The notes: generated from the sequence alone by a model not told the origin. A stretch of DNA of 64,000 nt from Sphingomonas gellani (GCF_900110035.1 NZ_FOCF01000001.1:1-64000), one strand, 5' to 3'; positions 37,235 through 47,276 are shown, counted from the first letter of the stretch. Program-made: numbers and translations.

Positions 37235-38330
37235 CGATCCCGGCATAGATGTCGGTCAGCAGACGCAGGTCGCCGGTCGACGCCGCCTCGTCCACCTGAT
37301 GCATGGTCGCATTGACCAACCCGAACTCGACCGTCGGGCACAGCCGGGACAGGAAGCGAGCGTCCGACGTGCCGCCGGTGGTCGACAGCTCGGGCACGAT
37401 GCCTGTGCGGTCGTGAATGGCCCCGGACACCAATGCGGACAGCCGCCCCGGCTCCGTCAGGAACGCTTCGCCGGATACGCGGCCGGTCACCACCGCATCC
37501 GGCGCATGGCGATGCGCGACCGAGCGGATCAGCGCGATCAGATCGTCGCCGCGCTGCTCGTCGTTGAAGCGGATCGACAGCCGCGCGCTCGCCCGGCCGG
37601 GAATGACGTTGTGCGCGGGATTGCCGACGTGCAGGTCGGTCGCCTCGATGTTGGACGGCTGGAACCATGCATTGCCCCGGTCGAGCACCAGCGCGTCCAC
37701 CTCCGCCAGGATGGCGACCAGCCGTGTCACGGGATTGTCGGCGAGATGAGGATAGGCGACATGACCCTGGCGCCCGGCAACCTCCACCCAGATGTTGACC
37801 GATCCGCGCCGGCCGATCTTCACGGTGTCCCCGATCCGCGACACACAGGTCGGCTCGCCCACCAGACACAGGTTCGGGCGTACGCCGGTGGCGGCCATCC
37901 GATCGATCAGGGCAGGGGTGCCGTATGTCGCCGGCCCCTCCTCGTCGCCGGTGATGAGCAGGCTGAGCGTACCATGTTCCGGCACGTCGGCGCAGGCGGC
38001 GACGAAGGCGGCGACCGCCCCCTTCATGTCCACCGCTCCGCGCCCGATCACCGCGCCGTCGCGAACGGTTCCGCCCCATGGCGACGCGCTCCAGCCCTCG
38101 CCCGCCGGCACCACATCGACATGTCCGGCAAAGGCGAGGTGGGTGCCGCCGCGATCGCGCACGGCGATCAGGTTCTCGACCGGCCCGTCCGGCGCCTCCC
38201 CGCTGACGAAGCGGTCGATCGAAAAGCCGAGCGGCACCAGTGCCGCCTCCAACACGTCGAACACGGCGCCACGCGCGGGCGTCACGCTGTTGCAGGCGAT
38301 CAGGGCGCGGGTTAGCTCGACGACATCCAT
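37215..38330 (-). CDS. dapE: Succinyl-diaminopimelate desuccinylase
   Basis: Releases LL-diaminopimelate for lysine and cell wall synthesis. The 371-residue M20-family enzyme has FAGHVDVVPAGEGW, RGAVDMKGAVAAFV, ITGDEEGPATYGT, VGEPT and EFGLVNATMHQVDE, which together place the two zinc ions and the catalytic Glu. It is convergent with the Smr gene and divergent from a cupin gene. Confidence 0.95.
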   Translation of the reverse strand: MDVVELTRALIACNSVTPARGAVFDVLEAALVPLGFSIDRFVSGEAPDGPVENLIAVRDRGGTHLAFAGHVDVVPAGEGWSASPWGGTVRDGAVIGRGAVDMKGAVAAFVAACADVPEHGTLSLLITGDEEGPATYGTPALIDRMAATGVRPNLCLVGEPTCVSRIGDTVKIGRRGSVNIWVEVAGRQGHVAYPHLADNPVTRLVAILAEVDALVLDRGNAWFQPSNIEATDLHVGNPAHNVIPGRASARLSIRFNDEQRGDDLIALIRSVAHRHAPDAVVTGRVSGEAFLTEPGRLSALVSGAIHDRTGIVPELSTTGGTSDARFLSRLCPTVEFGLVNATMHQVDEAASTGDLRLLTDIYAGIVSRALA

Positions 38331-38368
38331 GGTGCCGTAGCGCTAGCGGGGAAGGGGAGAAGAGCAAA

Positions 38369-38830
38369 GTGCCCAAGGTCGATCTGGACGCGCTGACACC
38401 GACAAACCGGACCGGATACCCGGCGCCCTTCGATGAGCCGGTGCAGGGACGCTGGTATCGGCGTCTTGGCCCGGTCAGCGGCCTGACCGACTTTGGCGCC
38501 AGCCATGTGACGCTGGAGCCGGGGGCGTGGTCGTCCCAGCGGCACTGGCACGCCGGCGAGGACGAGTTCCTGGTGATGCTGTCCGGCGAGGCGGTTCTGG
38601 TCGATGACGATGGCGACACGCTGTTGCGGGCCGGCGACTGTGCGGCGTTCCCGAAGAACGACGGCAACGGCCATCACCTGCAGAACCGGGGCAGCGTGCC
38701 GTGCGTCTTTGTGGTGGTCGGCGGCGGCAGGCAGATGGGCGGCGAATATTCCGACATCGACATGCGCTTTACCGCCGATGGCCGATACGAGACCAAGGAC
38801 GGTGTCGATTACGCCGCCCGCCGGATCTAG
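38369..38830 (+). CDS. Cupin-domain protein
   Basis: A 153-residue single-domain cupin with motif 1 HWHAGEDEFLVMLSGE and motif 2 LRAGDCAAFPKNDGNGHHL, expected to bind one metal ion. The substrate is unknown. The start is GTG 38369 after GGGGAG; extending upstream would run through the dapE promoter. The end overlaps the GST gene by four bases on the other strand. Confidence 0.85.
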   Translation: MPKVDLDALTPTNRTGYPAPFDEPVQGRWYRRLGPVSGLTDFGASHVTLEPGAWSSQRHWHAGEDEFLVMLSGEAVLVDDDGDTLLRAGDCAAFPKNDGNGHHLQNRGSVPCVFVVVGGGRQMGGEYSDIDMRFTADGRYETKDGVDYAARRI

Positions 38831-39489
38831 CCTACCGGTTGTTCGTACTGCTGGATAACCCAGTCCTCTTCCTGGGAGGAGGCGATCCAGTCCTGCATCC
38901 ACGGGTGCTGCACGACCGCGTCCAGATAGGGCGCGGCGAAGCGGGCGATCGGCAGCTGATAGGTGAAGATGCGCGTTACCACCGGTGCGAACATGATGTC
39001 GGCCGCGCCGAACTGCCCGAACAGGAAATCGCCATCGCCGCCGAAGCGCGCGCGCGCCTGCGCCCACAATTCCATGATCCGCGCCAGTTCGGCCACGACA
39101 TCATCGTCGGGACGGCGGGCGGGGAAGACCTGACGCACGTTCATCGCATGCTTGCGACGCAGGGCGGTGAAGCTGGAATGCATTTCCGCCGCCATCGACC
39201 GCGCCATCGCGCGCGCGGCGTCGTCGGCTGGCCAGAAACGATCCCGCCCCACCTTGTCCGCCAGATAGTCGATGATGGCCAGGCTGTCCCAGACGACCGC
39301 CTCCCCATCCCACAGGATCGGCACCTTGCCGGAGGAGGGCGCGAACTCCGCCCCTTCGCGACGACGATCCCAGTCGGCGTCGTACAGGGGGACCACGACC
39401 TCCTCGAAAGGCAGGCCGGACTGCTTGCACGCGAGCCAGCCGCGCAGCGACCAGGAGGAATAGGCCTTGTTGCCGATGATGAGCTTCAT
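38827..39489 (-). CDS. Glutathione S-transferase family protein
   Basis: 220 residues: an N-terminal thioredoxin-like domain (KLIIGNKAYSSWSLRGWLAC, GKVPILWDGEAVVWDSLAII) and a helical C-terminal domain (GDFLFGQFGAADIMFAPVVT). The Ser-Ser-Trp-Ser stretch near the start is typical of a bacterial GST subgroup. The substrate is unknown. Confidence 0.9.
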   Translation of the reverse strand: MKLIIGNKAYSSWSLRGWLACKQSGLPFEEVVVPLYDADWDRRREGAEFAPSSGKVPILWDGEAVVWDSLAIIDYLADKVGRDRFWPADDAARAMARSMAAEMHSSFTALRRKHAMNVRQVFPARRPDDDVVAELARIMELWAQARARFGGDGDFLFGQFGAADIMFAPVVTRIFTYQLPIARFAAPYLDAVVQHPWMQDWIASSQEEDWVIQQYEQPVG

Positions 39490-39529
39490 GCCCGACGCCT
39501 AGACGTGCCGGGCGAACCGGGCAATCGCA

Positions 39530-40609
39530 TCACGCACCGATGAGGTAGCGGCTCCACCGGCCCAACAGCATCTGCGCGACCCTGATGATGGCGACCGAGA
39601 TCGCGAGCACCACCGCGATTTCCAGCAACAGACCGGGCAGGGAGCCGGTGAAGATCTCGTCCGACGCGGTGCCCTCCACCCGCTGACCAATCATTCGGAT
39701 GCTGGCGATCACATAGCCGTGGACAAAATAGATCGCGAAGCTCAGCCGCGCCAGTTCGGCCAACACCTGGTCGGCCCGGTTCGGCAACCGCGCATCCGCC
39801 AGCATGCCGACCAGCCAGCAGGCGAGTGCCAGTTTCTGCGGCAGCGCCATGTCGCCTGGTATGTGGCCGGCGAAGATCAGTGCGGACAGCAGCAGGAAGG
39901 CTGCACCCAATAGCCCGCGGTGCGCGACGCACCACGCCTCACAGGCCTGCCGATACCGGCTGAAGGCCATGCCGGCGACATAAGCGGGGGCCATGAACAG
40001 TGCCTTGCCGAAGACATTGGCCATGCCGTTCACGCTGTCCCGGCCAAGCAGGACCGCCAGCGTGAACAGGACCGGCAGCGCCACGGGATACCAGTTGCGT
40101 CGGTCGATCGCGACAAAGGCGGGAGAGATCAGGATGTACAGCGCCAGCATCGGAATGAACCAGAACGGCGCCAGATGCTTTCCGGTAACCAGGAAGAACC
40201 CGACCTGCTGCCACACGGGCAACTGGTACACCCATGGCCAGATGTCACCGCGATGGTGAACGAAGACCACCATGACGATCGCCGGGATCGACACCACCGC
40301 ATAAGGCAGGATCACCGTGGTATACCGATGCGCGACGTAGCGGCGATAGCGGAACCGACCGGACAGGTGCTGGAACAACAGCCCGGAGATGAAGACGAAC
40401 ACCACCGTGACATTGTCGAACATCGTGAGCGCAAGGGCGTGACCGGTCGCGCTCCATGCGAAGTCGGGCCAGCAATGCGCGCCCACCACCAGCATGATGG
40501 CGATGCCGCGCAACAGGTGCAGATGGTGGATGTACCGCGACGGCGGTACGTCGCCGCTGACCGCGTCGCGCGTGCGTGACGGACCGATGGCCAGGGTGAC
40601 GTGGTTCAT
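39530..40609 (-). CDS. Acyltransferase 3 family membrane protein
   Basis: A 359-residue polytopic protein resembling OafA/WecH-type acyltransferases: IHHLHLLRGIAIMLVVGAHC near the start, FVFISGLLFQHLSGR, FWFIPMLALYILISP, and about ten hydrophobic segments. It probably acetylates or acylates a surface glycan at the inner membrane. The acceptor is not identifiable. Confidence 0.85.
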   Translation of the reverse strand: MNHVTLAIGPSRTRDAVSGDVPPSRYIHHLHLLRGIAIMLVVGAHCWPDFAWSATGHALALTMFDNVTVVFVFISGLLFQHLSGRFRYRRYVAHRYTTVILPYAVVSIPAIVMVVFVHHRGDIWPWVYQLPVWQQVGFFLVTGKHLAPFWFIPMLALYILISPAFVAIDRRNWYPVALPVLFTLAVLLGRDSVNGMANVFGKALFMAPAYVAGMAFSRYRQACEAWCVAHRGLLGAAFLLLSALIFAGHIPGDMALPQKLALACWLVGMLADARLPNRADQVLAELARLSFAIYFVHGYVIASIRMIGQRVEGTASDEIFTGSLPGLLLEIAVVLAISVAIIRVAQMLLGRWSRYLIGA

Positions 40610-40703
40610 GCAGCGTGGACGATCCGATGGGGGTACCTCCCCATAGCGCATCATTCGTTACCGAATGGCTCCGACCCGATCGTCCCCGCCCAACCGGATG
40701 GGC

Positions 40704-41354
40704 TCAGGCGACGACCGCGTCCAGCACGGCCGCACGGAGTTCCGCGATGCCCATGCCGCCTTCGGAGGACGTGGCGAGGATTTCCGGATGCGCGGCGGGG
40801 CGTTTGCGCCCTTCCTCCGTCGTGCGGCCGATCACGTCGGCCAGTTCGGTCGCCTTGACCTTGTCTGCTTTGGTCAGGACCAGATGGTATCCCACCGCCG
40901 CCTTGTCGAGCATGTCGAGGATCTCGCGGTCGACATCCTTGATGCCGTGACGCGCGTCGATCAGGACCAGCCCGCGTTTTAACGCCTGCCGCCCGCGCAG
41001 GAAGTCGTTGACCAGAAAGCGCCACTGCTTGACCATGTCCTTCGGCGCCTTGGCAAAGCCGTAGCCGGGCATGTCCACCAGGCGAAAGCCGACCGGCTCC
41101 CCGACGTCGAAGAAGTTCAGCTCCTGCGTCCGGCCCGGCGTGTTGGACGTCCGCGCCAGCCCATTACGGTTGGTCAACGCGTTCAACAGCGACGACTTGC
41201 CGACATTCGACCGCCCGGCGAACGCCACCTCCGGCACATCCGCGTCGGGCAGGAATTTCAGTGCCGGCGCGGACTTCAGGAACGTCACCGGCCCCGCGAA
41301 GATCTTTCGCGCCGCCTCGATACGCTCCGGAGCGAAGATCGTGTCCTCGCTCAC
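40704..41354 (-). CDS. engB: Ribosome biogenesis GTPase YsxC/EngB
   Basis: A GTPase of 216 residues acting in large ribosomal subunit assembly. It has G1 [12 protein letters not shown]3 [11 protein letters not shown] and G4 LTKADK. It starts at GTG 41354, overlapping the yidC stop, as the last gene of the rpmH-rnpA-yidD-yidC-engB operon. Confidence 0.95.
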   Translation of the reverse strand: MSEDTIFAPERIEAARKIFAGPVTFLKSAPALKFLPDADVPEVAFAGRSNVGKSSLLNALTNRNGLARTSNTPGRTQELNFFDVGEPVGFRLVDMPGYGFAKAPKDMVKQWRFLVNDFLRGRQALKRGLVLIDARHGIKDVDREILDMLDKAAVGYHLVLTKADKVKATELADVIGRTTEEGRKRPAAHPEILATSSEGGMGIAELRAAVLDAVVA

Positions 41355-43063
41355 TTGGCGGGCGCGTTCTTCAGCTGCGGGTGGCGCGCATACAGGACGC
41401 GCTGCTGCAGGATGGTCAGGCAGTTGTTGGTGATCCAGTACACCTGCAGGCCGACCGCAAACGGCGCCATGATGAACATCAAGACCCACGGCATCAGTGC
41501 GAATACCTGCTTCTGTGCGTCGTCCATCGGTGCCGGGTTCAGCCGGAACTGGAAGAACATGGAAATGCCGAGCAGGATCGGCACGACGCCGATCGCAATG
41601 AAGTGCGGCGGCGTGAAGGCGAGCAAGCCGAACAGGTTGACCGGAGTCAGCGGGTCAGGCGCGGACAAATCCTTGATCCACAGCACGAATTCTTGGTGCC
41701 GCATCTCGATGGTCAGCAGCAACACCTTGTACAGCGCGTAGAAGATCGGAACCTGAATCAGCGTCGGCAGGCAGCCGGCGACGGGGTTGACCTTCTCCTG
41801 CTTGTACAGGGCCATGATCTCCTGCTGCTGGCGCGCCTTGTCGTCCTTGTAGCGTTCCTGGATCGCCTTCATCTTCGGCTGGATCGCACGCACCGCCGCC
41901 ATGGACGCGAACTGCCGCTGCGCGATGGGGAAGGTCAGCAGCTTGATCGTCACGGTCAGCAGGATGATCGCCACGCCGAAATTGCCGACCATGCGGAACA
42001 GCCAATCGAGATAGGTGAAGATCGGCCGCTCGAAGAAGGAGAACCAGCCCCAGTCGATCGCATTGTCCAGCCGGGTGACACCCTGATCCTCGTAGCGCTG
42101 AAGGGTCTTCACCTCCTTGGCGCCGGCGAAGAAGCGGCTGGTTTGCGTGACGGACTGACCGGGCTGCACCAGTTGCGGCTGGGTGGCGTAGTCGGCCTGA
42201 TACAGCCGGTCCGTGCCCACGCCGTTGCCCGAATGGAACTGCCCGTCGAACGGACGCGCCGGATCCGGCACAAGCGCCGTCAGCCAATATTTGTCGGTGA
42301 AGCCGAGCCAGCCGCCGGTCGAAGTGAACCGTTGCGCGGCAGCGTCGATGTCCTTGAACTTCGTGTCGTAGTCGGCCTTGCCTTCATGCACCGACATCGG
42401 ACCGGTGTGGATGGTCCAGCTCGACGGGTCCTTGGACACGCCGACACGGCTGACAAGCGCATTGGCGGCGACCGGTACCGCACCCGCGCCGGCGTTCAGT
42501 ACGGTCTGGCGCACGGTGAACATGTAGCCGTCGTCGACCGCGATCTCGATGCGGAATCGCTGGCCCTGCGCGTTGGCCGCGTCCAGATGCACCGGCTGTC
42601 CGGGCCGCAGCACGGGGGCGGAGGCGGTCCAGACCGCGTCACTGGCCGGCGGCTTCAAACCGTTGTCCTGCCAGCCGAACCCGGCGAAGTACGCCTCCGG
42701 CGCGCCGCCCGGCGACAACAGCCGGATCGGCGGGGAGTTCTTCGCGATGGTCTCGCTATATTGCGCGAGCACCAGATCGTCGATGCGAGCACCCTTCAGG
42801 TTGATTGAACCCTTCAGGCGGGGCGTCTCGATACGGACCCGCGGGGTCTGGCCCAATACCACCTTGCGGTCGCGGATCGCGCCGGGGGTGTCGGCGGTCG
42901 GATCGGCGGCGTGGTTGTTCACCACCTTGGTCTTGCCGCCCTCGATCTTCGTGACTGGCGGGTTCGCCGTTGGGAAGAAACGCTGCTGCACCAGCGGATA
43001 GCCGAACAGGATCAATGCCGCGATCACCGCGAACACGACAAAATTGCGACGGTCGTCGGTCAA
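41351..43063 (-). CDS. yidC: Membrane protein insertase YidC
   Basis: Inserts and folds inner membrane proteins alone or with SecYEG. The 570-residue protein starts [21 protein letters not shown], carries a large periplasmic domain, and ends with the conserved Oxa1-type core ([54 protein letters not shown]). This is the Gram-negative long form. Confidence 0.97.
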   Translation of the reverse strand: MTDDRRNFVVFAVIAALILFGYPLVQQRFFPTANPPVTKIEGGKTKVVNNHAADPTADTPGAIRDRKVVLGQTPRVRIETPRLKGSINLKGARIDDLVLAQYSETIAKNSPPIRLLSPGGAPEAYFAGFGWQDNGLKPPASDAVWTASAPVLRPGQPVHLDAANAQGQRFRIEIAVDDGYMFTVRQTVLNAGAGAVPVAANALVSRVGVSKDPSSWTIHTGPMSVHEGKADYDTKFKDIDAAAQRFTSTGGWLGFTDKYWLTALVPDPARPFDGQFHSGNGVGTDRLYQADYATQPQLVQPGQSVTQTSRFFAGAKEVKTLQRYEDQGVTRLDNAIDWGWFSFFERPIFTYLDWLFRMVGNFGVAIILLTVTIKLLTFPIAQRQFASMAAVRAIQPKMKAIQERYKDDKARQQQEIMALYKQEKVNPVAGCLPTLIQVPIFYALYKVLLLTIEMRHQEFVLWIKDLSAPDPLTPVNLFGLLAFTPPHFIAIGVVPILLGISMFFQFRLNPAPMDDAQKQVFALMPWVLMFIMAPFAVGLQVYWITNNCLTILQQRVLYARHPQLKNAPAK

Positions 43064-43094
43064 AGTCTATCTGCCCCAAACATTCTGGTTCCGG

Positions 43095-43307
43095 TCAGGG
43101 AACCGGGTCGGGACCATACCCGCCCCAGGGATGACATCGCGCGATACGCTTCACCGACAGCCAGCCACCCTTCAGCGCGCCATAGCGGCGAAGCGCGGTG
43201 ATTGCATAGGCCGAACAGGATGGCTGGTAACGGCAGGTGGGCGGCATCACCGCCGACGGCCCCAGTTGCCAGCCGCGCACCAGCAGGATGAGCAGTCGCG
43301 CGATCAC
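43095..43307 (-). CDS. yidD: Membrane protein insertion efficiency factor YidD
   Basis: A 70-residue protein of the YidD family, shown by PPTCRYQPSCSAYAITALRR and WGGYGPDPVP. It assists YidC-dependent insertion. It overlaps rnpA by four bases and precedes yidC. Confidence 0.95.
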   Translation of the reverse strand: MIARLLILLVRGWQLGPSAVMPPTCRYQPSCSAYAITALRRYGALKGGWLSVKRIARCHPWGGYGPDPVP

Positions 43308-43708
43308 TTGCCGCGTCCCGACCCGCTTCCACGCGATCCGGATGGCTTGGAACGGGGCGGCCGAGGCGGGGCGGAGTGGCCCGCCGCGATCCGGCGCAAC
43401 GCCTTACCCAGTTCGGCATGCAGGTCGCCATAGGGCCGCTCGATCCCGCCTTCGCGACCGATCAGCACATGGTCCGCGCCGACAATGCCGAGGGTCGGCA
43501 GCAGCTCACGCGACAAGGCCCGCAACCGGCGTTTCATCCGGTTACGGACCACGGCGTTGCCGATCTTCTTGGTAACGGTGAAGCCGATCCGCATGGTCGC
43601 CTCACCATCCTCCCGTTCCCGTACCAGCAGCACGAACCCGGGCATCGGTGCCCGCTTTCCCGCATTGGCGGCAAGGAAGTCCCGCCGCTGGGTCAGCGTG
43701 CGAATCAC
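43304..43708 (-). CDS. rnpA: Ribonuclease P protein component
   Basis: The protein subunit of RNase P, which trims tRNA 5' ends. The 134-residue basic protein has IGFTVTKKIGNAVVRNRMKR, the RNR signature, with RALSRELLP after it. It starts at GTG 43708 (VIRTLTQRRDFLAAN); the open frame further upstream only mirrors rpmH. A Ser/Arg/Gly-rich tail follows the domain. Confidence 0.95.
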   Translation of the reverse strand: MIRTLTQRRDFLAANAGKRAPMPGFVLLVREREDGEATMRIGFTVTKKIGNAVVRNRMKRRLRALSRELLPTLGIVGADHVLIGREGGIERPYGDLHAELGKALRRIAAGHSAPPRPPRSKPSGSRGSGSGRGK

Positions 43709-43734
43709 CGGGCGCGCATCCGCGCCCGCACCGA

Positions 43735-43869
43735 TTACGCCGACAGCTTCTTGCGGCCGCGTGCCCGGCGCGCGCGGATCACCGCACGACCGCCGACGGT
43801 CGCCATGCGCGAGCGGAAGCCGTGGCGACGGGCGCGCACCAGGTTGCTCGGCTGAAAGGTCCGCTTCAT
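43735..43869 (-). CDS. rpmH: 50S ribosomal protein L34
   Basis: A 44-residue ribosomal protein, [20 protein letters not shown] and ending ARGRKKLSA. It is the first gene of the rpmH-rnpA-yidD-yidC-engB operon, 26 bases before rnpA. Confidence 0.97.
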   Translation of the reverse strand: MKRTFQPSNLVRARRHGFRSRMATVGGRAVIRARRARGRKKLSA

Positions 43870-43949
43870 GATCCATACCTCAGTTCAAACGAAATGGGCC
43901 GCCCAGCGGACGGCCACAACATGGCTGGGCGCATAAGCGAGCGTCCCGC

Positions 43950-44246
43950 TCAAGTCAATTCGCCCGATGCCTCCTCCCGTGCCCGCGCCAGCCGTCGCTG
44001 CGTGCTGCCCCGACGCATGGCCCGATCGACCAGATGGCCCATTCGTGGCCAGCGTCGCTTGATCCGCACCCAGCGCGTCCGGGCCCAGCGCGACGATCGC
44101 AGCACCAGGATCAACCCGCCCGCAAAGACGAAGATGCCGCCCGGCCCCGGCAACGCGCCTAGGACCGGCGACACGACGATCAGCACGATGCCGAGCGACA
44201 GCATCGCGATCCGCTTCGCGGGGTGGGGAGGGCGGGGGACCGCCAT
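43950..44246 (-). CDS. PGPGW-type transmembrane protein
   Basis: 98 residues with two hydrophobic helices (IAMLSLGIVLIVVSPVLGA and GGIFVFAGGLILVLRSS) joined by PGPGG, the signature of the PGPGW family of small membrane proteins, and a basic C-terminal tail. The function is unknown. Confidence 0.7.
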   Translation of the reverse strand: MAVPRPPHPAKRIAMLSLGIVLIVVSPVLGALPGPGGIFVFAGGLILVLRSSRWARTRWVRIKRRWPRMGHLVDRAMRRGSTQRRLARAREEASGELT

Positions 44247-44388
44247 GCTGGCATGGACTCCTGTGCTGTTCCGGATGGTTGCGGGTATCGCTGCCGGTTC
44301 CCTCGCATGGGAAAGCGGCTATGAACATCGGCTGACAGGGGTGAATGTTTCGGGGTGAGCGCGTGCCGTCCCGCTTTCTGGGGGCGTA

Positions 44389-45423
44389 ATGACGGCGATC
44401 GTAGCCACGGTGGCGTATCTGGGATTGGAAGCGCGCACCGTCGAGGTGCAGGTGCAACTGATCGCCGGACTGCCCGCGTTCAACGTGGTCGGGCTGGCGG
44501 ACAAGGCGGTGGGGGAGAGCCGCGAGCGGGTGCGCGGTGCCATCGCGGCAATGGGGCTTGCGCTGCCGCCCAAGCGCATCGTCGTGAACATGAGTCCCGC
44601 CGACCTGCCCAAGGAGGGCGCGCATTTCGACCTGCCGATCGCCCTCGGCCTGTTGGCCGCGATGGGCGTCGTCGATGCCGAGGCCTTGTCCGAATATGTC
44701 ATCGTCGGCGAACTCGGGCTGGACGCGCGGATCGCGCCGTCGCCGGGCGTGCTGCTCGCCGCACTGCACGCCGCCGGGCTCGGCAAGGGGCTGATCTGCC
44801 CCGCAGCGCAAGGGCCCGAGGCGGCATGGGCGAGTGGCGTCGAGGTGCTCGCCGCGCCCGACCTGCTGTCCTTGCTCAATCATCTGAAAGGGCAGCAACT
44901 GCTCCGCGCGCCCGAACCCGGCGACGTGGAGGAGGGTGGTCATGGGCCCGACCTTCGCCAGGTGCGCGGACAGGAAGTGGCCAAACGTGCGCTGGAGATC
45001 GCGGCGGCTGGCGGGCACAATCTGCTGATGTGCGGACCCCCGGGATCCGGCAAGTCGCTGATGGCCAGCTGTCTTCCCGGCATCCTGCCGCCGCTCGACG
45101 CGACCGAGGCGCTGGAGGTGTCGATGGTGCAGTCGGTTGCGGGAACGCTGGCCGGCGGCCGGTTGACGCGGGTGCGGCCTTTTCGCAGCCCGCACCATTC
45201 CGCCTCCATGGCCGCTCTGACCGGTGGGGGGTTGAAGGTGAAGCCTGGCGAAGTGAGCATGGCGCATCTCGGCGTGCTGTTCCTGGACGAGCTGCCGGAA
45301 TTCGGGCGCACCGTGCTCGACTCGCTGCGCCAGCCGCTCGAAACCGGCACGGTCAGCGTGGCGCGGGCGAACGCGCACGTCACGTTCCCCGCCCGCGTCA
45401 AGCCTGTAAGGCACGTAAACTGA
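44389..45423 (+). pseudogene. comM: ComM/YifB Mg-chelatase-like AAA+ ATPase, interrupted 5' part
   Basis: The first 340 or so residues are normal ComM: AGLPAFNVVGLADKAVGESR, NMSPADLPKEGAHFDLPIAL, Walker A GPPGSGKSLMAS, Walker B LFLDELPEF and NAHVTFPARV. The family then continues into the cysteine-rich MNPC region, but here the frame turns into KPVRHVN and stops. The break at about 45399-45402 marks insertion of the prophage-like element. ComM is a hexameric helicase that extends heteroduplex during natural transformation; the loss should reduce uptake of DNA by transformation unless excision restores it. Confidence 0.88.
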
Positions 45424-45429
45424 AGTGCC
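45391..45429. other. Putative left attachment site within comM
   Basis: The comM coding identity (GCCCGCGT) ends at about 45399-45402. Immediately after it, GGCAC (45410-45414) and GTGCC (45425-45429) form a 5-bp inverted repeat around ten bases. This is the expected attL region of the element; the matching attR lies outside the window. Confidence 0.55.
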
Positions 45430-45459
45430 GGGGGCCTGACCCTCGCTTTTCTGGGGTTC

Positions 45460-45765
45460 CTAGCCTCGCAATCGTCGAACGAGGCGTTTCCAGTCCGCCT
45501 CATCAGGGGGCAAAAAGGGTGGAGCGTTGTGGGGATCACGCGAGGGTCCGATTTTGTCCGGTCGGCGGCGGCATTTGACGCAATAGAGATGCCGCCACAC
45601 CGTCTCAGTGTTGGTGCGCCACCGCTTGGCCAGAAAGTAACGATGTAGCCGCGCAGCATCCAGCGTGGTCCGTCGTCGGCATCGCAGGCAACGGGCGTAG
45701 ATATTCGCCCCTCGCGAGGTGAACCGGCCAAGATCATCCCATTTGAGATTGCCCAGGTGGCCCAC
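45460..45765 (-). CDS. Small zinc-ribbon-like protein
   Basis: 101 residues with two CxxC pairs (ARCLRCRR and LYCVKCRR) about 37 residues apart, surrounded by Arg-rich sequence, which suggests a zinc-stabilised nucleic acid-binding fold. It starts at GTG 45765, one base after the stop of the gene before it, so the two are coupled. The function is unknown. Confidence 0.6.
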   Translation of the reverse strand: MGHLGNLKWDDLGRFTSRGANIYARCLRCRRRTTLDAARLHRYFLAKRWRTNTETVWRHLYCVKCRRRPDKIGPSRDPHNAPPFLPPDEADWKRLVRRLRG

Positions 45766-45766
45766 G

Positions 45767-45958
45767 TCACAGGGGCAGGGGTAGCTGGTTCCGGTCCAAG
45801 GGAGGTGATGCGTTCAGCCGGTGGCAGATCGTCGCAGCTAACTCGTCTGCCGCTTGTTCGCGAATGCGCTGAACTGGAGCCGTAAGGCCCACTCGCGCCC
45901 AGCCCGCGCAATCGTTGAGGAGGGCGGCTGCGATCTGCTGGGGGTCGACATGGTTCAT
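45767..45958 (-). CDS. DUF6771-like small protein
   Basis: A 63-residue protein, MNHVDPQQIAAALLNDCAGW followed by ARVGLTAP and REQAADELAATI. It resembles the DUF6771 family often found in sphingomonad accessory DNA. ATG 45958 is preferred over an upstream extension of 33 residues that has no family match. It is coupled to the zinc-ribbon gene downstream. Confidence 0.55.
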   Translation of the reverse strand: MNHVDPQQIAAALLNDCAGWARVGLTAPVQRIREQAADELAATICHRLNASPPLDRNQLPLPL

Positions 45959-46083
45959 GTACGCAGTGGAACATACGGGGAACGATTCGGCAAGCGGTTT
46001 GGAGGGTTCGTAATTGAATGGTTCCGCTTGCGGGGCATATTCTAGAGCCGTGAACAACCACCTTATAAGGGGAGAGAAAGCAG

Positions 46084-46371
46084 ATGATAAAAATCACTGG
46101 GCTAGATGCGCTGACAAAGAAAATGTCCGAATTGGAAAAGGCGATGGCGGAGTTGGACGGCGATATCGCTAGCTTGAACTTCGACCCGCATGATCCGGCG
46201 AGCATCGAACAGGCCATTCAGCAGCTTAACGCAGCGGTAGATGAGCGTGTGGCAGCCTATGCCCACAATGATCTCGTTGCCGAGATAGCCGAGGGGGTGA
46301 AGGAGCAAGGGCGCGAGACGATTTTGGAACGTGCCGCGGCTGCTCGGCTTGAAGGGGATCAAAGCGAATGA
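46084..46371 (+). CDS. Small helical protein upstream of the TIR gene
   Basis: 95 residues, strongly helical and acidic (LTKKMSELEKAMAELDGDIA, DPASIEQAIQQLNAAVDERV, ILERAAAARLEG), with no recognised family. GGGGAGAGAAAG provides a good ribosome site. Its stop codon overlaps the ATG of the TIR gene by four bases, so they are translated together, as in many two-gene toxin, inhibitor or sensor systems (inference). Confidence 0.65.
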   Translation: MIKITGLDALTKKMSELEKAMAELDGDIASLNFDPHDPASIEQAIQQLNAAVDERVAAYAHNDLVAEIAEGVKEQGRETILERAAAARLEGDQSE

Positions 46372-47270
46372 CGATCAAGTCCGCTCTCACTGACCTGAAC
46401 AATGCCGTTCTTGATCTTCAGAATGCCGACTACAATACATACGAGCGCCCGCTGAAGCGCTTAGCGGCAGTGCTGGAGTCGGAGGATCTAAAAGAGTTTA
46501 CCGACAAGCTGCGCTCGACAGCTGACTTCGACAAATTCGTGGAGGCCGCGAATCAAGGCGGCAGTATGATGGGCAGCGCTAGCCTGAACTGGCCATCTGA
46601 CCAACAGGAAGAATTGGGCCTAACTATCGCTCTAATTGAGCGAGGCGCAGGTGATCCAGACTGGTTCATGAACTTTGGGCACCATTATTACTACAGTGGC
46701 AGCAAGCTGATTGCTGGTATTCGGAAGATGACTTCGCAAGTCATAATTCCCTTTGCCCGCGACTACGCAGCCTATGTTAATCAGCACGCCTCAAAAACCG
46801 CCCTCAATCGTGCCCAGCCGTCAGATTTCAACAGGGTCTTTATCGTACATGGTCGTGATGAAGCCCCGCGCGAAACGGTAGCTCGCTTCATCACTAACAT
46901 TGGCCTGGAGCCGGTGATCCTTCACGAGCAGGCAAATCGTGGGATGACGATAACTGAAAAGCTGATTGCCAACGGGAACGTGGGGTTCGCTGTTGTCCTG
47001 CTTACACCCGATGATGTTGGCCGTGAAAAGAGCGAGACGGTCGATAATCCTAGGGCGCGCCAGAACGTCATTCTTGAGCTTGGCTACTTCGTCGGCGCGC
47101 TTGGCAGGGAGCGGGTTTGCGCTCTTGTCCGTGGAAGCCTGGAAATTCCCTCGGACTATATGGGTGTTGCTTACACCAAGTTCGATGAGGGAGGGGGCTG
47201 GCGGCAGGAGTTGGCTCGCGAGTTACAGGCGGCAGGATATGAGATCGATTGGAACCGCGTTATGAGGTGA
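46368..47270 (+). CDS. TIR-like nucleotide-binding protein (CAP12/Pycsar-effector-type TIR domain)
   Basis: 300 residues. The N-terminal half (1-150) is helical and unassigned. The C-terminal half (about 155-285) is a TIR-like domain: RVFIVHGRDEAPRETVARFI, VILHEQANRGMTITEKL, FAVVLLTPDDVG and NVILELGYFVGALGRERVCAL, where Glu237 sits at the usual catalytic position of NAD-cleaving TIR domains. Proteins of this type serve as effectors in cyclic-nucleotide anti-phage systems, but no cyclase gene is present here. It may be a stand-alone or superinfection-exclusion system with the 95-residue partner (inference). Confidence 0.75.
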   Translation: MTIKSALTDLNNAVLDLQNADYNTYERPLKRLAAVLESEDLKEFTDKLRSTADFDKFVEAANQGGSMMGSASLNWPSDQQEELGLTIALIERGAGDPDWFMNFGHHYYYSGSKLIAGIRKMTSQVIIPFARDYAAYVNQHASKTALNRAQPSDFNRVFIVHGRDEAPRETVARFITNIGLEPVILHEQANRGMTITEKLIANGNVGFAVVLLTPDDVGREKSETVDNPRARQNVILELGYFVGALGRERVCALVRGSLEIPSDYMGVAYTKFDEGGGWRQELARELQAAGYEIDWNRVMR

Positions 47271-47276
47271 CCAAAG

